From Streptomyces sp. S4.7 (GTDB taxonomy: Bacteria > Actinomycetota > Actinomycetes > Streptomycetales > Streptomycetaceae): a stretch of 64,000 bases of DNA. A program made the translations under genes and the position numbers. Shown here in pieces: positions 19,283 through 28,753 of this stretch (positions are counted from its first letter, which is position 1; each line of letters opens with the position of its first letter). Below the pieces are notes generated by a model. The model searched no databases. It had not been told where the DNA came from and saw nothing but the letters and a program-made list of their open reading frames with translations. The stretch spans positions 7,856,067 to 7,920,066 of the forward strand of contig NZ_CP048397.1 of assembly GCF_010384365.1 (NCBI RefSeq), read 5' to 3'.

Positions 19283-19391
19283 GATGGAGACCTTTCGTCA
19301 GACGACGCAGTGTGATGAGGGAGAGAAAAGGGGCCGCCCGGCCGCCGTGCGGGAGCGCCGGGCGGGAACGGGAAGGACCCGCCGACCGGTC

Positions 19392-19595
19392 TCAGAAAGC
19401 CGCTTTCCCGCGGACCGGGACGTAGTCGGTGTACGAGGGCTCCTCGGCCAGCAGTCCGCCTGTCCGCGCGGCGATCGCCTGGGTGGCCTCGCCGGCGAAG
19501 GCCCGGTGGTGGTCCTCCTCGCTCGTCCAGCCCTCGGTGACATGGACGACGGCGGGGTCGGACGCGGAGCGGGAGACGAGATAGACGACGCACAA
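19392..19595 (-). pseudogene. Antibiotic-biosynthesis-monooxygenase domain, truncated
   Basis: 67 residues (VVHVTEGWTSEEDHHRAFAG, then EEPSYTDYVPV) match the second half of ABM/quinol monooxygenase proteins, which normally have about 100 residues. The first beta strand and helix are absent: upstream of 19595 the sequence no longer fits. It is probably a remnant. The domain dimerises and oxidises quinols or polyketides in intact relatives. Confidence 0.55.
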
Positions 19596-19749
19596 TCAGG
19601 CGTCAGTTCGGCTCGCCCCCCAGCCAGGACGCGGCCCGCCTGCGGCCGGCGGCGCGTACGCCCGCGGCCGTGCTTCCCTGATGTATCGAGCCGTCAGGCG
19701 CGTTTCGGCGTGGTGGCAGTACGGCGCCATCACGCCCGCCTACGGGTGG

Positions 19750-20290
19750 TCACTTCGCCTGGGCGAGCTGGACCGCGTCGGGACCGGCCGGGAACCGCAG
19801 CTGTCCGGTCGTGTCGTGCACCGCCCGCCACACCGTCTCGGCGACATCGCTCTCCTTGGTGAACAGGTTCTGACCCGTGAAGTCGCCCATGGCCTTCTGT
19901 GCCCACGAGGCGTAGGCAGCCGGGACCAGCTCGTCCGGCGAGGCGCCGTGCATCGCGTTGGCCGCGAAGTTCGTCGTCAGACAGGCACCCGGCTCGACAG
20001 CCTTCGCCTGCACGCCGAACGGGGCGAGTTCGAGGGCGAGTGACGCGGTGAACCCCTCGATGGCCATCTTGCTCGCCTTGTAGACCGCCGAGAGCGGCAT
20101 GTGGCCCAGCACCACGCTGGAGGTCACGTTGACCACGACGCCGGAGCCGCGCTCGCGGAACTGGGGGAGTACGGCCTGCGTCGTCGCCATCACGCCGAAG
20201 GTGTTGGTCTCGAAGACGTCCCGCACCCGGTCCATGGGCGTGCCCTCGAACACACCGATCGAGGGGACACCCGCGTTGTTGGTGATCCTC
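19750..20290 (-). pseudogene. Short-chain dehydrogenase, N-terminal part missing
   Basis: The frame reads NNAGVPSIGVFEGTPMDRV, then VVNVTSSVVLG and the catalytic YKASK (Tyr-x3-Lys), which are classic SDR features. The Rossmann TGxxxGxG segment that should precede NNAG is absent: upstream of about 20290 the sequence reads as unrelated DNA. An internal ATG at 20253 would give a 167-residue protein that cannot bind NAD(P). I read it as a truncated pseudogene. Confidence 0.7.
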
Positions 20291-20385
20291 AGGGACGGCG
20301 GGAACGTGGGCGGGTGGCATCTTCCCGCTCCACAGAAGAACTCGTAAATCCCATTTAACCGCTCTGACCTGCGGTGACAGTAGAA

Positions 20386-21372
20386 CTATTCTCGCTTCCC
20401 CTTGCACAATCCTCTCGGCTCAGACGGCGCGTCCATCAGGGCGGTGACATAGGCGTCAAGCCGCTCCTCCACGAATCGGGTCGTCAGCTCCGCCCTCCCC
20501 GCCTCCCGCCACGGCTGCGACACCAGATGCACTTCCTCCGAGAACGCCAGCGCGTCCCGCACCCGCCAGTACAGGCGCCCGCTCGGGTCCGCGGCCTGCA
20601 CCCCGCCCGCCTCCCCGTACGCCTCGGAGAACCGCAGCCCCCACTCCGGGCCGTGCAGCAGTGAGAGGTTCGTGGAGCAGTGCGCCACGTCCAGATCCGC
20701 CGGTTCCCAGGAGGTCGCCGTCCAGTCCACGACGCCGGTGATCCGGGGACCTGCCGGGCCCGGGGGCGGCACGTCGAACAGCACGTTGCCGGGATGGAAG
20801 TCCCGGTGCAGGAACCGCCCTTCACAGGACGGCGCGGGCCCCCGGATCACGTCGATCGCCGCGGCCCATGCCCCCGCGTCGGCGCCCTTCGGGATCACGA
20901 TGGTGTCGGCGGTCGTCAACGTCGTATACCCCGGAGGACGCTCGGCGGGCCGCAACGCGTGGATCGCCACGAGTTGACGCGCCAGCAGAGGCACGCGCGC
21001 CTCCAGCCCCTTGTCGCCGAGGACTGGCCGCCCCGCCAGATGTGTCATGAGGAGCGACGGATACTCGCAGTGCGCGCCGGCCGGATCAACCGCGACCAGC
21101 CCGGGGGCCGGCACACCGGTCCCCGTGAGCAGCGCCAGTGCTCCGGCCTCCCTGCTCAGCCCGTCCCGGGCGTCCTCCACATCGACGAAGGTCCGCAGCA
21201 CCAGCTCACGGGTGCCTCCGCCCCGCGCCCCGATGGTCAGCCGCCGCATCTCGGCGGTGATGCCGCCGTGCAACGCCTCGGCTCCGAGGACCCGTTCGCC
21301 GGCCTCCAGCTGCCGGCCGACCCAGGCCAGCGTCAACGGTCGGACAACTGCCGCCTCATCGTGGTTGGTCAC
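20386..21372 (-). CDS. APH-family phosphotransferase
   Basis: 328 residues from GTG (VTNHDEAAVV). The aminoglycoside-phosphotransferase fold is seen in LHGGITAEMRRL (nucleotide loop), the catalytic loop HRDFHPGNVLFD and the metal motif GVVDWTATSWEPADLDVA. Such kinases phosphorylate antibiotics, choline-like compounds or other small molecules. The start was placed where similarity begins; the open frame extends 115 codons further upstream without family features. It lies 58 bp downstream of another minus-strand gene. Confidence 0.82.
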   Translation of the reverse strand: MTNHDEAAVVRPLTLAWVGRQLEAGERVLGAEALHGGITAEMRRLTIGARGGGTRELVLRTFVDVEDARDGLSREAGALALLTGTGVPAPGLVAVDPAGAHCEYPSLLMTHLAGRPVLGDKGLEARVPLLARQLVAIHALRPAERPPGYTTLTTADTIVIPKGADAGAWAAAIDVIRGPAPSCEGRFLHRDFHPGNVLFDVPPPGPAGPRITGVVDWTATSWEPADLDVAHCSTNLSLLHGPEWGLRFSEAYGEAGGVQAADPSGRLYWRVRDALAFSEEVHLVSQPWREAGRAELTTRFVEERLDAYVTALMDAPSEPRGLCKGKRE

Positions 21373-21430
21373 GGTGCCACCCCACCATCCGGACGGGGGC
21401 ACGCGCGAAAGCTTTACCGGAGGCGAGTGG

Positions 21431-21952
21431 TCAACGACCTGCGCTTCGCTCCGTACCGCGGGTGTAAGGAGCGAACAACAGGGACCAGTTGGCCACGGTG
21501 GAGCGAGAGCCCATCGCCTGATGCGCTCCCGCCGTGTCGTCGGCGGCCCCCACCGTGGCCGCGTCCAGGAGATACGGCAGGTGCCCGTGCGCGGCGCCGG
21601 CGTTCCCGGTCTCCAGCGCGCCGCTGGTGAAGGTGCGCTGTTCGTCGCGCCACACCAGGTCCGAGCCGTCGACCGAGGCCCGGACCAACTGCGCCCAGTA
21701 GACCTCGTCGTGGGCACCCGTCCGCTGACGCATGTGCCGCGCGGCGAACCGGGCCATGGCCTCCCCGTCGTCGATCAGCGGAGAGAGCACCTGGTCGGAC
21801 GAGAAGTCGAAGCCGAAGAAGAGACGGCGCCCGTCGAGGACCAGCGATTCGACACCGCCGATCACCCCGGTACGGCCGGGCAGCCCAACAGCCAGGTCAA
21901 CTGCCCTCTCCACCGCCGCCGGTGTGCCCGCCGCCGTTCCCTCGAATGCCAT
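21431..21952 (-). CDS. Conserved actinobacterial protein of unknown function
   Basis: 173 residues from ATG (MAFEGTAAGT). Largely soluble with several aromatic-rich stretches (LFFGFDFSSDQVLSPL, VYWAQLVRASVDGSDLVW). I recognise no catalytic motif and no membrane segment. It precedes the APH-like kinase on the same strand with a 58-bp gap and may share its transcript. It is divergent from the oxidoreductase at 22243, so the 290-bp gap must hold promoters for both. Confidence 0.55.
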   Translation of the reverse strand: MAFEGTAAGTPAAVERAVDLAVGLPGRTGVIGGVESLVLDGRRLFFGFDFSSDQVLSPLIDDGEAMARFAARHMRQRTGAHDEVYWAQLVRASVDGSDLVWRDEQRTFTSGALETGNAGAAHGHLPYLLDAATVGAADDTAGAHQAMGSRSTVANWSLLFAPYTRGTERSAGR

Positions 21953-22242
21953 GGTCGCCCCCCTCGCGGTCCCTGCCGGACCGTCAGCACAGTGTCCACA
22001 GCATCGCACTGAACACCCGTACCTCGACATCCTCGAACCACGAAGCCGTGGTTGACCTCCGGACTCGCCCGGTACCCGCCACCGCGAACAGCCGGCCACC
22101 ACCATCGCCGGCGAACACGGGAGCGGAGTCGTCTCCGTCTCTCCGTCCGACACGCGCGTGAGTCATCGACGTGGTCAGCACCGCTCACCGCCCGATAAGG
22201 CCGCGCGGGGTGGACGCCGTGGACGCTAGGGTCCTGAACGTG

Positions 22243-23406
22243 ATGAACCCACCGGTGAGTAGGCAGTTGATCGTCGTCGGCGCCGGCATCGTCGGTGCGT
22301 CGGTGGCGTATCACGCCGCCCGGGCGGGAGCCACCGTGACGTTGGTCGACGCCGGGCAGCCGGGCGCCGGAGTGACGGCGGACTCGTTCGCCTGGGTCGG
22401 CGCGTCCGGCGTGCGTGAGGGTCCGGCCGCCGGGCTGCGGGCCACCGCCACGGCGGAGTACCGCCGGCTCGGGGCCGAGTTGCCGGGACTCCCGGTGACC
22501 TGGTCCGGTTCGCTGGTCTGGAACAGCCAGGCCGGCGCGCCGGATGCCGGGCCGGGTCAGACGATCGTGGACGCGGCCACTGTGGCGACGCTCGAGCCCG
22601 CTCTTCGCCGGCCTCCCGAGTGGGCTGTCTGGGCGCCGGACGACGGCGCTGTCGACTCGGTGGGCGTGACCGAGCGGCTGGTCGCGGGGGCTCGCGCCCA
22701 TGGGGCCCGGATACATCTGGACACGCCGGTCACCGGGGTCCGCCGGGATACGGCGGGCCGGATCGCCGGGGTCGAGACGGCAGCGGGACCGCTCTCCGGT
22801 ACGACGGTGGTGCTGGCGGCCGGGGTTGCCACGGCCGCGCTGGCCGCCCCGCTCGGCGTGCGCGTCCCGGTGGAACCCTCCCCGTGTCCGCTGTTCCGGT
22901 TCAGCGCCCCGGCCGGTCTGGTCCGCACCGTGGTCAACACCGAGGACTTCGATCTCCGGCAGGTCGCCGCCGACCGGCTGATCGCCGCCGCGGACTCGCC
23001 CGAACGGACCCTTGCCGCCGTCCGGTCCACTTTCCGGGGCGCCGGGAGTGTCGAGCTGCTCAGCACCCGGATCGGAGTGCGCCCGATGCCGGCCGACGGC
23101 GAGCCGGTCGTCGGCCCGGTCGCCGAGGTCCCCGGCCTCTACTTGGCGGTGATGCACGCGGCGGTCACCCTCGCCGCGGCCGTGGGCCGCCTGGCCGCAC
23201 GGGAGTTGGTCGACGGAACCGCCGAGCCGGCTCTGTCGGGCTGCCGCCCGGACCGCTTCCGACGGTTGGGCGTCGTCATTTCCCGTCCCCGTCCCCGTCC
23301 GACCGTCCGACGGCGCCGACACCGCGACACCTCCGCGTCGAACCGGGTACAACCATCCGTGCCGTTCGGGGGTCTACCAAGTGTGAGCAAACCACTCTCG
23401 GAGTAA
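22243..23406 (+). CDS. FAD-dependent DAO-family oxidoreductase
   Basis: 387 residues. An N-terminal dinucleotide-binding motif LIVVGAGIVGASVAYHAARAG, then a D-amino-acid-oxidase-type body (GVTERLVAGARAHGARIH, VVLAAGVAT, TRIGVRPMPADGEPVVGP). It would oxidise an amine or amino-acid C-N bond. The normal family end is near ELVDGTAEPALSG; about 45 extra Arg-rich residues follow, suggesting that a late frameshift carried the frame past its original stop. The ATG at 22243 was chosen as closest to the conserved start. Confidence 0.78.
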   Translation: MNPPVSRQLIVVGAGIVGASVAYHAARAGATVTLVDAGQPGAGVTADSFAWVGASGVREGPAAGLRATATAEYRRLGAELPGLPVTWSGSLVWNSQAGAPDAGPGQTIVDAATVATLEPALRRPPEWAVWAPDDGAVDSVGVTERLVAGARAHGARIHLDTPVTGVRRDTAGRIAGVETAAGPLSGTTVVLAAGVATAALAAPLGVRVPVEPSPCPLFRFSAPAGLVRTVVNTEDFDLRQVAADRLIAAADSPERTLAAVRSTFRGAGSVELLSTRIGVRPMPADGEPVVGPVAEVPGLYLAVMHAAVTLAAAVGRLAARELVDGTAEPALSGCRPDRFRRLGVVISRPRPRPTVRRRRHRDTSASNRVQPSVPFGGLPSVSKPLSE

Positions 23407-23419
23407 CAAGGGGGAAATC

Positions 23420-23869
23420 ATGGGAATCAAGCGTAATGTCACGTCCGCAGGAGCGTTGACCGCACTGGTGATCGGCGCGACCGCCACCTTCGGCGCCACC
23501 GCCCACGCCGCGCCCAACGTCACGCCGCAGGGAGTCTGTGGCAGTGCCTACAAGACCGTGAACTCGGCTCCCATCGGGTCGCTCGGCACGGTCTACCTCA
23601 CGTACAACTCCGCGAACGGCAAGAACTGCGTCGCGACCATCCGCACCAACCCGGGCACCGCCAAGTACATGTCGACGTACATCTACGTGCCCGACACCGG
23701 CGAGTGGGCCGGCGACTCCGGGAACTTCACGTCGTACGCGGGTCCGAGCCGTGTCTACGGCAAGGGCTACTGCGTGAGCTGGGGCGGCAACATCGCCAAC
23801 GTGTACGTCTCGGTGGAGAACTCCAACTGCGCGGCCCTGAAGGAGCACCGGGTCACCACCGTCCGCTGA
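23420..23869 (+). CDS. SapA-like secreted protein
   Basis: 149 residues. A signal peptide (positive start, ALTALVIGATATFGATAHAA) is followed by a mature part with four Cys (GVCGSAYK, GKNCVAT, KGYCVSW, NSNCAALK), which fits two disulfides. The pattern resembles spore-associated protein A of Streptomyces, a secreted protein of unknown mechanism. The ATG at 23420 has AAGGGGGAA upstream. It begins 13 bp after the preceding oxidoreductase frame. Confidence 0.65.
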   Translation: MGIKRNVTSAGALTALVIGATATFGATAHAAPNVTPQGVCGSAYKTVNSAPIGSLGTVYLTYNSANGKNCVATIRTNPGTAKYMSTYIYVPDTGEWAGDSGNFTSYAGPSRVYGKGYCVSWGGNIANVYVSVENSNCAALKEHRVTTVR

Positions 23870-24939
23870 CCCCGGCTCAACCCCACGGCAAGGTCCGGAT
23901 CGGGCCTTCGGGACTTCACCCCGGACGTCTTGACGAAGGCCTGCGCGCGTCACGGAAAGGCGCGGAAACTCACGACGGTCCGGCCGGTCCCGGGGCAGCC
24001 CCGGACCGGCCGGGGCTGCCCCGGCACGCCCCACTCGCTTACGCCGTCGCCCCGCCGGAAGCGGACCCGATGAACCGGCACGTACGCCGAGAAGTTCCCC
24101 TGTGTCCGGAACACAGCCGGATCACGACGTGATGGACTTGGCAGATGTCCTTGTTCACCGCATGGGACCAGGCGTGGTCCCTTTCCGGGAAGCGGTCCCT
24201 CGCCCCCTGCGCTGACGCCGACCGTCGCTGGCAGACGCAACTCCCCTTCACTACCGGGCACTTCGACATGACGGGCGACACAGGCCGTCCTACCGCCGAG
24301 ATGACCGACAGCGGTTGCCCTCATGCGGAGGAAGCCTTCGTGGCCGGGAAGGGCCTCGGTGGTCGCGGTGCTCCTCGCACCGCGCCCGGGTGTTCGGTGC
24401 GGGGCCGAGGGCCTCGCGGCGTCCAGCCAGGGCTCGCTGCCAGGCACCGCAGCGAACGGCGACCGGTCAATGAGTTCGTTTTTGAGGAGATCCTCCGCCT
24501 CAGCTACGGTGTGCCGCCGCTCCTCCAGACGATCCCCGTACCCTCCATGGCTTTCTCGTCGGCCGGCGCGGCGATCGTGCGGTACCTCAACAACACGGAC
24601 GCCGGCGTCGCCGCCGAGATCGAGCGTGTCCTCGACACAACCTGCACGGGGCCCACGCTCTGCCGGCCTCAGGTTCCTGGTGGCCAAAGCCGCCCGCACC
24701 GATCGCCGACTGCGCCTGTCGACTGCGCCCGCGGTCCGAAGCCCGTCGTGGCCGGAGCCGTCGGACGCCCGCTGACCACCCCGACCGTGTGCGTCGCCTT
24801 TACCCGCCGCCACCTGTCGTCGAGCACCAGCCCAACCCGCGTCCGCTTCGAGAGAGGTTCCCGAACTCGTGACCGCACCAACTCCCGCGCCCTCCTTGTC
24901 CTCTGGACTGCCGTCGGTGCTCGGGGTGTTCGCCCACCC
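23870..24939. other. 1-kb region without a convincing gene
   Basis: Open frames occur on both strands but none shows a recognisable family or consistent codon bias along its length. A stretch around 24480-24650 (frame reading EEILRLSYGVPPLL) might be a gene remnant, but I cannot name it. The region ends at the left end of the first IS3-family copy. Confidence 0.5.
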
Positions 24940-24972
24940 TGAAGTTTCCCCGCGATCTCGGACACGTGATCG

Positions 24973-25860
24973 TTATGCGGCAAGGGTGTGCTGGTGCCGC
25001 TGCCTGGCCTCGGCCGGGGTGAGGTAGCCGAATATCTTGTGTTTGCGCAGACGGCGGCGGTTGTAGAAGGTCTCGATGAAGGAGTAGACCTCGGCGCGGG
25101 CAGTGGCCCGGTCGGGCCAGATGCGGGTGCCGATCTCCTCCTTGAGGAGGGCCCAGAAGCTCTCCGCGGCGGTGTTGTCGAAGCATGATCCGGTGCGTCC
25201 ACAGCTCTGCCGTAGCCCCAACTCCCGTATGTGATGCCGGAATTGGGTTGATGTATATTCGCTGCCGGGATCGCTGTGAACCACGCAGCCGGACTCCGGA
25301 CCGCCCCGGCCGTGGGCCGTGTTCAGTGCGTCGACGACGAGCTCGGCGCGGTGGTGGCCGGCCATCGCGCAGCCGACGACCTCGCGGGTGGCCAGGTCCA
25401 GCCAGCAGGCGAGGTAGAGCCAGCCCTGCGCGGTGGGCAGATAGGTGATGTCGCCGACCAGCCGGGTCCCGGGCCGCTCGGCGTGGAAGTCGCGGTCGAT
25501 CAGGTCCGGGGCCGGCTTCGCCTTCGCATCCGGTCGGGTCAGGGAACGCCTCTTGCGGCGGGTAGCACCGCGGATGTCGCGCTCGCGCATGACGCGGGCG
25601 ATGCGCTGGTGGTTCACCCGCCGGCCCAGGCGGCGCAGTTCGGCGTGGATGCGCGGGACGCCGTAGGTGTGGCGGGAGGCGATGTGGAGCACGGTGATCT
25701 CGTTGGCGAGCGCTTCGTCGGCAGCCTGCCGGGCACGGCGGGCGGCCTCGCCCTCGCGCCAGGCGTAGTAGGAGGAGCGGGCGACTTTCAGCACCCGGCA
25801 CAGCAGGGCAATCGGGTAGGTCGCCTTCTCCGCGTGGATCAACTGGCAGAGCTCGCTCAC
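24973..25860 (-). CDS. IS3-family transposase OrfB, copy 1
   Basis: 295 residues with an rve integrase core: GDITYLPT (first Asp), VVHSDPGSEYTS (second Asp) and DNTAAESFWALLKEE (Glu) form the DDE triad. The N-terminal HTH_21-type segment carries SRHTYGVPRIHAELR. It starts at a GTG overlapping the orfA stop, in the -1 frame. IS3 elements make an OrfAB fusion by -1 slippage; here the A-run used for this is interrupted (AAAAGAG). The protein is identical to copy 2. Confidence 0.92.
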   Translation of the reverse strand: MSELCQLIHAEKATYPIALLCRVLKVARSSYYAWREGEAARRARQAADEALANEITVLHIASRHTYGVPRIHAELRRLGRRVNHQRIARVMRERDIRGATRRKRRSLTRPDAKAKPAPDLIDRDFHAERPGTRLVGDITYLPTAQGWLYLACWLDLATREVVGCAMAGHHRAELVVDALNTAHGRGGPESGCVVHSDPGSEYTSTQFRHHIRELGLRQSCGRTGSCFDNTAAESFWALLKEEIGTRIWPDRATARAEVYSFIETFYNRRRLRKHKIFGYLTPAEARQRHQHTLAA

Positions 25861-26156
25861 CGGTCGTTTTCCTTCACGAAGAAGGCCGTCGCTCTTTTCA
25901 GGATCTCGATCGTCTGCTGCTGTTCACGGACCTCCTTGCGCAGCCGCTTGAGCTCCTCGCGCTCGACGCTGGTCAGTTCACCGGATCCACCCTCGCCCCG
26001 ATCCGTCTTCGCCCGGCGGTACCAGCCGCGCAGGGACTCCGAACTGATCCCGAGTTCCCGGGCTACGGCGGTGACCGTCTTGCCAGAGGAGTCGACGAGC
26101 GCGATCGCGTCCCGCTTGAACTCTTCGGTGTACCGCTTTGTGTACTTGCTTCCCAC
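25857..26156 (-). CDS. IS3-family OrfA (HTH), copy 1
   Basis: 99 residues. An HTH_Tnp_1 helix-turn-helix (TEEFKRDAIALV, VARELGISSESLRGWYRRAK) precedes a leucine-zipper-like coil (EREELKRLRKEVREQQQTIE). It binds the terminal inverted repeats. It differs from copy 2 by one residue, Arg instead of Lys in LKRATAFF, caused by a single base in the A-run near 25893-25899. Confidence 0.9.
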   Translation of the reverse strand: MGSKYTKRYTEEFKRDAIALVDSSGKTVTAVARELGISSESLRGWYRRAKTDRGEGGSGELTSVEREELKRLRKEVREQQQTIEILKRATAFFVKENDR

Positions 26157-26224
26157 CTGGTGCTACTTCCTCTGGAACCTCAAGGTCCCAGTCTCCAGGT
26201 GTCCACGATCAAGGGGAAGCTTCA

Positions 26225-26799
26225 CCGCGGCCTTCCCCCGCGAGAAGTCGCTGCGCGCCTTCGACTTCGATGCCAATCCCAACGTCGATCCCGCCACCGT
26301 CAACACGCTCGCGACCTGTGAATGGGTCAAGAAGAGCGAGCCGCTCTGTCTGATCGGCGATTCCGGCACGGGCAAGTCCCACCTGCTGATCGCTCTGGGA
26401 ACCGAGGCTGCGATGCAGGGCTTCAGGGTTCGCTATGCGCTGGCGACCAAGCTCGTCAATGAGCTGGTCGAGGCCGCAGACGAGAAGCAGTTGTCGAAGA
26501 CGATCGCCCGCTACGGCCGTGTCGATCTTTTATGCATCGATGAACTCGGATACATGGAACTCGACCGGCGCGGCGCTGAGTTGCTGTTCCAGGTGCTGAC
26601 CGAACGCGAGGAGAAGAACAGCGTCGCCATCGCGTCGAACGAGTCGTTTTCCGGGTGGACGAAGACGTTCACCGACCCGCGGCTCTGCGCGGCGATCGTC
26701 GACCGGCTCACCTTCAACGGCGCGATCATCCAGACCGGCACCGAGTCCTACCGCCTCGCCCACACCAAGGCCCTGGCCGAGCAGACCGCCGCCGACTAA
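26225..26799 (+). pseudogene. istB-like ATPase of an IS21-family element, 5' truncated
   Basis: About 190 residues of an IstB/DnaC-like AAA protein remain: SLRAFDFDANPNVD, Walker A IGDSGTGKSH, Walker B LLCIDELGYME, and a sensor region (VAIASNESFSGW). The N-terminal ~50 residues and the partner istA are missing, cut at the right end of the IS3 copy. IstB helps the IS21 transposase choose targets; alone it is not functional. An apparent start inside the IS3 copy is an artefact. Confidence 0.8.
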
Positions 26800-26848
26800 G
26801 GACCGGAGCCGGGTCCCTGCGCGGTACTTGCGACCGCGCAGGGACATC

Positions 26849-27376
26849 TCATGCGCCGGTTACTCCGTCGATCTGCTCGCGAATGAGATCAGCGTGACCG
26901 TTGTGACGCGCGTATTCCTCGATCATGTGCACCATGATCCAGCGCAGGGAGACCCCCTGATCGCCCATAAATCCCGCTTCGTGTTCGGACAGATGACCGG
27001 AATCGTCCAGCGATGCGTCGGCGATCACCTCGCGGCCTCGGGCGACCTCGGCTTGCCAGGCAGCCGTCGCCTCGTCGAGCCCTCGGTCCGGCCGGAGCGC
27101 ATAGCCGTCGACGTTGTTTTCCCCGAAGACTGGCGGCACTTCCTGACCTGCGAATACACGCTGGAACCAGTTGCGTTCCACCTCAGCCACGTGCTGAACG
27201 AGACCGAGCAGCGTCATCGACGAGGGTGACGCTGCGGCAAGCCGTAATTGATCATCCTTGAGGCCCGAACACTTCAAGGCAAGAGTTGCACGGTGAAAGT
27301 CCAGCCATGCCTCCAGCATGGCGCGCTCGTCAGCATGCGCGGGTGGGATAGGCCGTCCGTCCGGTGTCGTATTCAT
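26849..27376 (-). CDS. DinB/DUF664-family protein
   Basis: 175 residues from ATG (MNTTPDGRPI). A four-helix DinB-like fold is suggested by MLEAWLDFHRATLALKC, LVQHVAEVERNWFQRV with a metal-type His, and the C-terminal IMVHMIEEYARHNGHADLIR with His pairs. These His residues match the metal triad of DinB-like putative thiol S-transferases. The substrate is unknown. It is separated by 50 bp from the istB remnant. Confidence 0.8.
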   Translation of the reverse strand: MNTTPDGRPIPPAHADERAMLEAWLDFHRATLALKCSGLKDDQLRLAAASPSSMTLLGLVQHVAEVERNWFQRVFAGQEVPPVFGENNVDGYALRPDRGLDEATAAWQAEVARGREVIADASLDDSGHLSEHEAGFMGDQGVSLRWIMVHMIEEYARHNGHADLIREQIDGVTGA

Positions 27377-27696
27377 CGGCAAACCATGGCAGCAACAGCC
27401 CTGGCCCACGACCGCCTTCGCTGGCGACGAACACGCGTCTCATCCGCTCCCGGGGTGAGCCAGTGACGTCAAAACTTGCTGACATTGATCTTGCTGAGCC
27501 ACACGAGGTGACTCCCGGAAGCACCTCGAAATGACTCCCCAACGAAATGACACAGCCAGGGTGAAGTGTCCATGAGTGAGGGCGCTGCACCGGCCCGGCG
27601 GGTGATCGGTGTCGAGGAGCGCGCCTGGATCCCAAAACTGCGCTGCGGCCTTCTCCGGAGGGGCGGTGACGCGACCGTCCACAAGATGAGCAGCCG

Positions 27697-28047
27697 GTGG
27701 GAGGTGAACCCGCCCGTCCCTTCGCCGACCTCGCCGATCTGCTCAGCACCGCCGCCCGCACCTGGAGCGCACACGCACCCGCAGCGCCGCGCGCCGGATT
27801 ACGTCCCCGGCAATCTCGCCCTCACCGCCGGCGGCCTCTACAGCCACCGCATGCCCAGCGCGGCCTTGGACGTGCTGGGCCCCGACCCGGTCACGTTCGG
27901 CGCGAACTCCCGCGGCGCGTTCGGCGGACTGGGCGGCGCCCACGCCTTCGTCGACCACGCCCCCGACGAACGGGGCCGGGACAAGCTCGGCCTCCTCAAC
28001 TCCGGAACTCCGAACGCGTCCTGCGTTTCCCCCGCCCCGCGGCCCGT
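27697..28047 (+). pseudogene. Possible LanC-like cyclase remnant of a class III/IV lanthipeptide synthetase
   Basis: One frame reads YVPGNLALTAGGLYSH and then FGGLGGAHAFVDHAPDERG, resembling the start of the cyclase domain of LanKC-type enzymes (usual pattern FPGDPALFxxGG ... GLYDGLHGVAYVLDRLG). There is no kinase domain and no Zn-ligand His/Cys region, so only a fragment can be present. No precursor peptide gene is seen nearby. The reading is tentative. Confidence 0.3.
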
Positions 28048-28424
28048 CACCCCTGAAGGGGGTCTTCGCCGCCGGCCGCATCCTCAACTCCCTCACGGCA
28101 CGCTCCGAGTTCATCGGCGCGATGACGATGGGGCTCGGCACGGCGCTGATGGAGGGTTCGGCCATCGATCCCGTGGCCGGTGACTTCGCGGAGCGCGACC
28201 TCGCCTCGTACCACGTGCCCGTGCACGCGGACGTGCGCTCGGTGGAGGCGTACTGGATCGAGGAGGACGACCGGCATCTCAATCCGATGGGCAGCAAGGG
28301 CATCGGCGAGAGCGGCATCGTCGGCGCGGCGGCGGCGATCGGCAACGCGGTGCACCACGCGACGGGGGTCCGGCTGCGTGAGGCGCCGATGCGCCCGGAC
28401 AGACTGCTGCCGCATCTGAACTGA
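28048..28424 (+). pseudogene. Xanthine dehydrogenase/aldehyde oxidase Mo-subunit, C-terminal fragment
   Basis: The frame reads GVFAAGRILNSLTARSEFIG, MTMGLGTALMEGSAIDP, LASYHVPVHADVRSVEAYWI and NPMGSKGIGESGIVGAAAAI. These match the end of molybdopterin-binding XDH-family subunits, including the active-site Glu region (GSKGIGE). About 85% of the subunit, and the FAD and FeS subunits, are missing. It is a remnant joined at its 5' side to unrelated sequence. Confidence 0.75.
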
Positions 28425-28753
28425 CGGACGAGAAGGGTCCCTTCGGCGGTACACGGCTCCGCGCTCAGCGGTAGGCGGCTCAGTGTCTCGCGGCCGGTGC
28501 TCGGACAGCCGGGCCGCGGTGTACGCGACGGCGTCGGACGCACGGCGCGAACAACCGGGCGTCCGCATCCTCCACGGTGCCCCGCGCCGGCGGGCGGTCG
28601 CGCTCGGAGCCCGCACCCCGGCTCGTCGAGCCGGTCCGAGGAGATCGAGGTGTCGCGCACCGTGCTCCACACACGCGATCGCACCCACTTGGCATCCACG
28701 AGGGTGCGGGCTGCTTCGGGCCCGTAGCCTTGCCGCTTGTGAGATCCATACGT
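28425..28753. other. Intergenic region before the TPR gene
   Basis: 329 bp between the dehydrogenase remnant and the TPR protein. I see no conserved coding segment. A cluster of short open frames here follows the local GC bias only. Confidence 0.5.

Larger units (their letters stand above)
24940..26224 (-). mobile_element. IS3-family insertion sequence, copy 1
   Basis: 1285 bp with terminal inverted repeats TGAAGTTTCCCC (left) and GGGGAAGCTTCA (right), 11 of 12 matching; the similarity continues imperfectly for about 29 bp. It carries orfA and orfB on the minus strand. An equally long, nearly identical copy lies at 44771-46055. The flanking bases (CCC left, CCG right) give no target duplication. 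The right end abuts a truncated istB, so the insertion was followed by deletion or recombination. Confidence 0.9.

Noticed and set aside
26163..26224. Reading the istB frame from a start inside the IS3 copy
   Set aside because: The bases before 26225 belong to the IS3 right end; the apparent N-terminus is an artefact of the junction.
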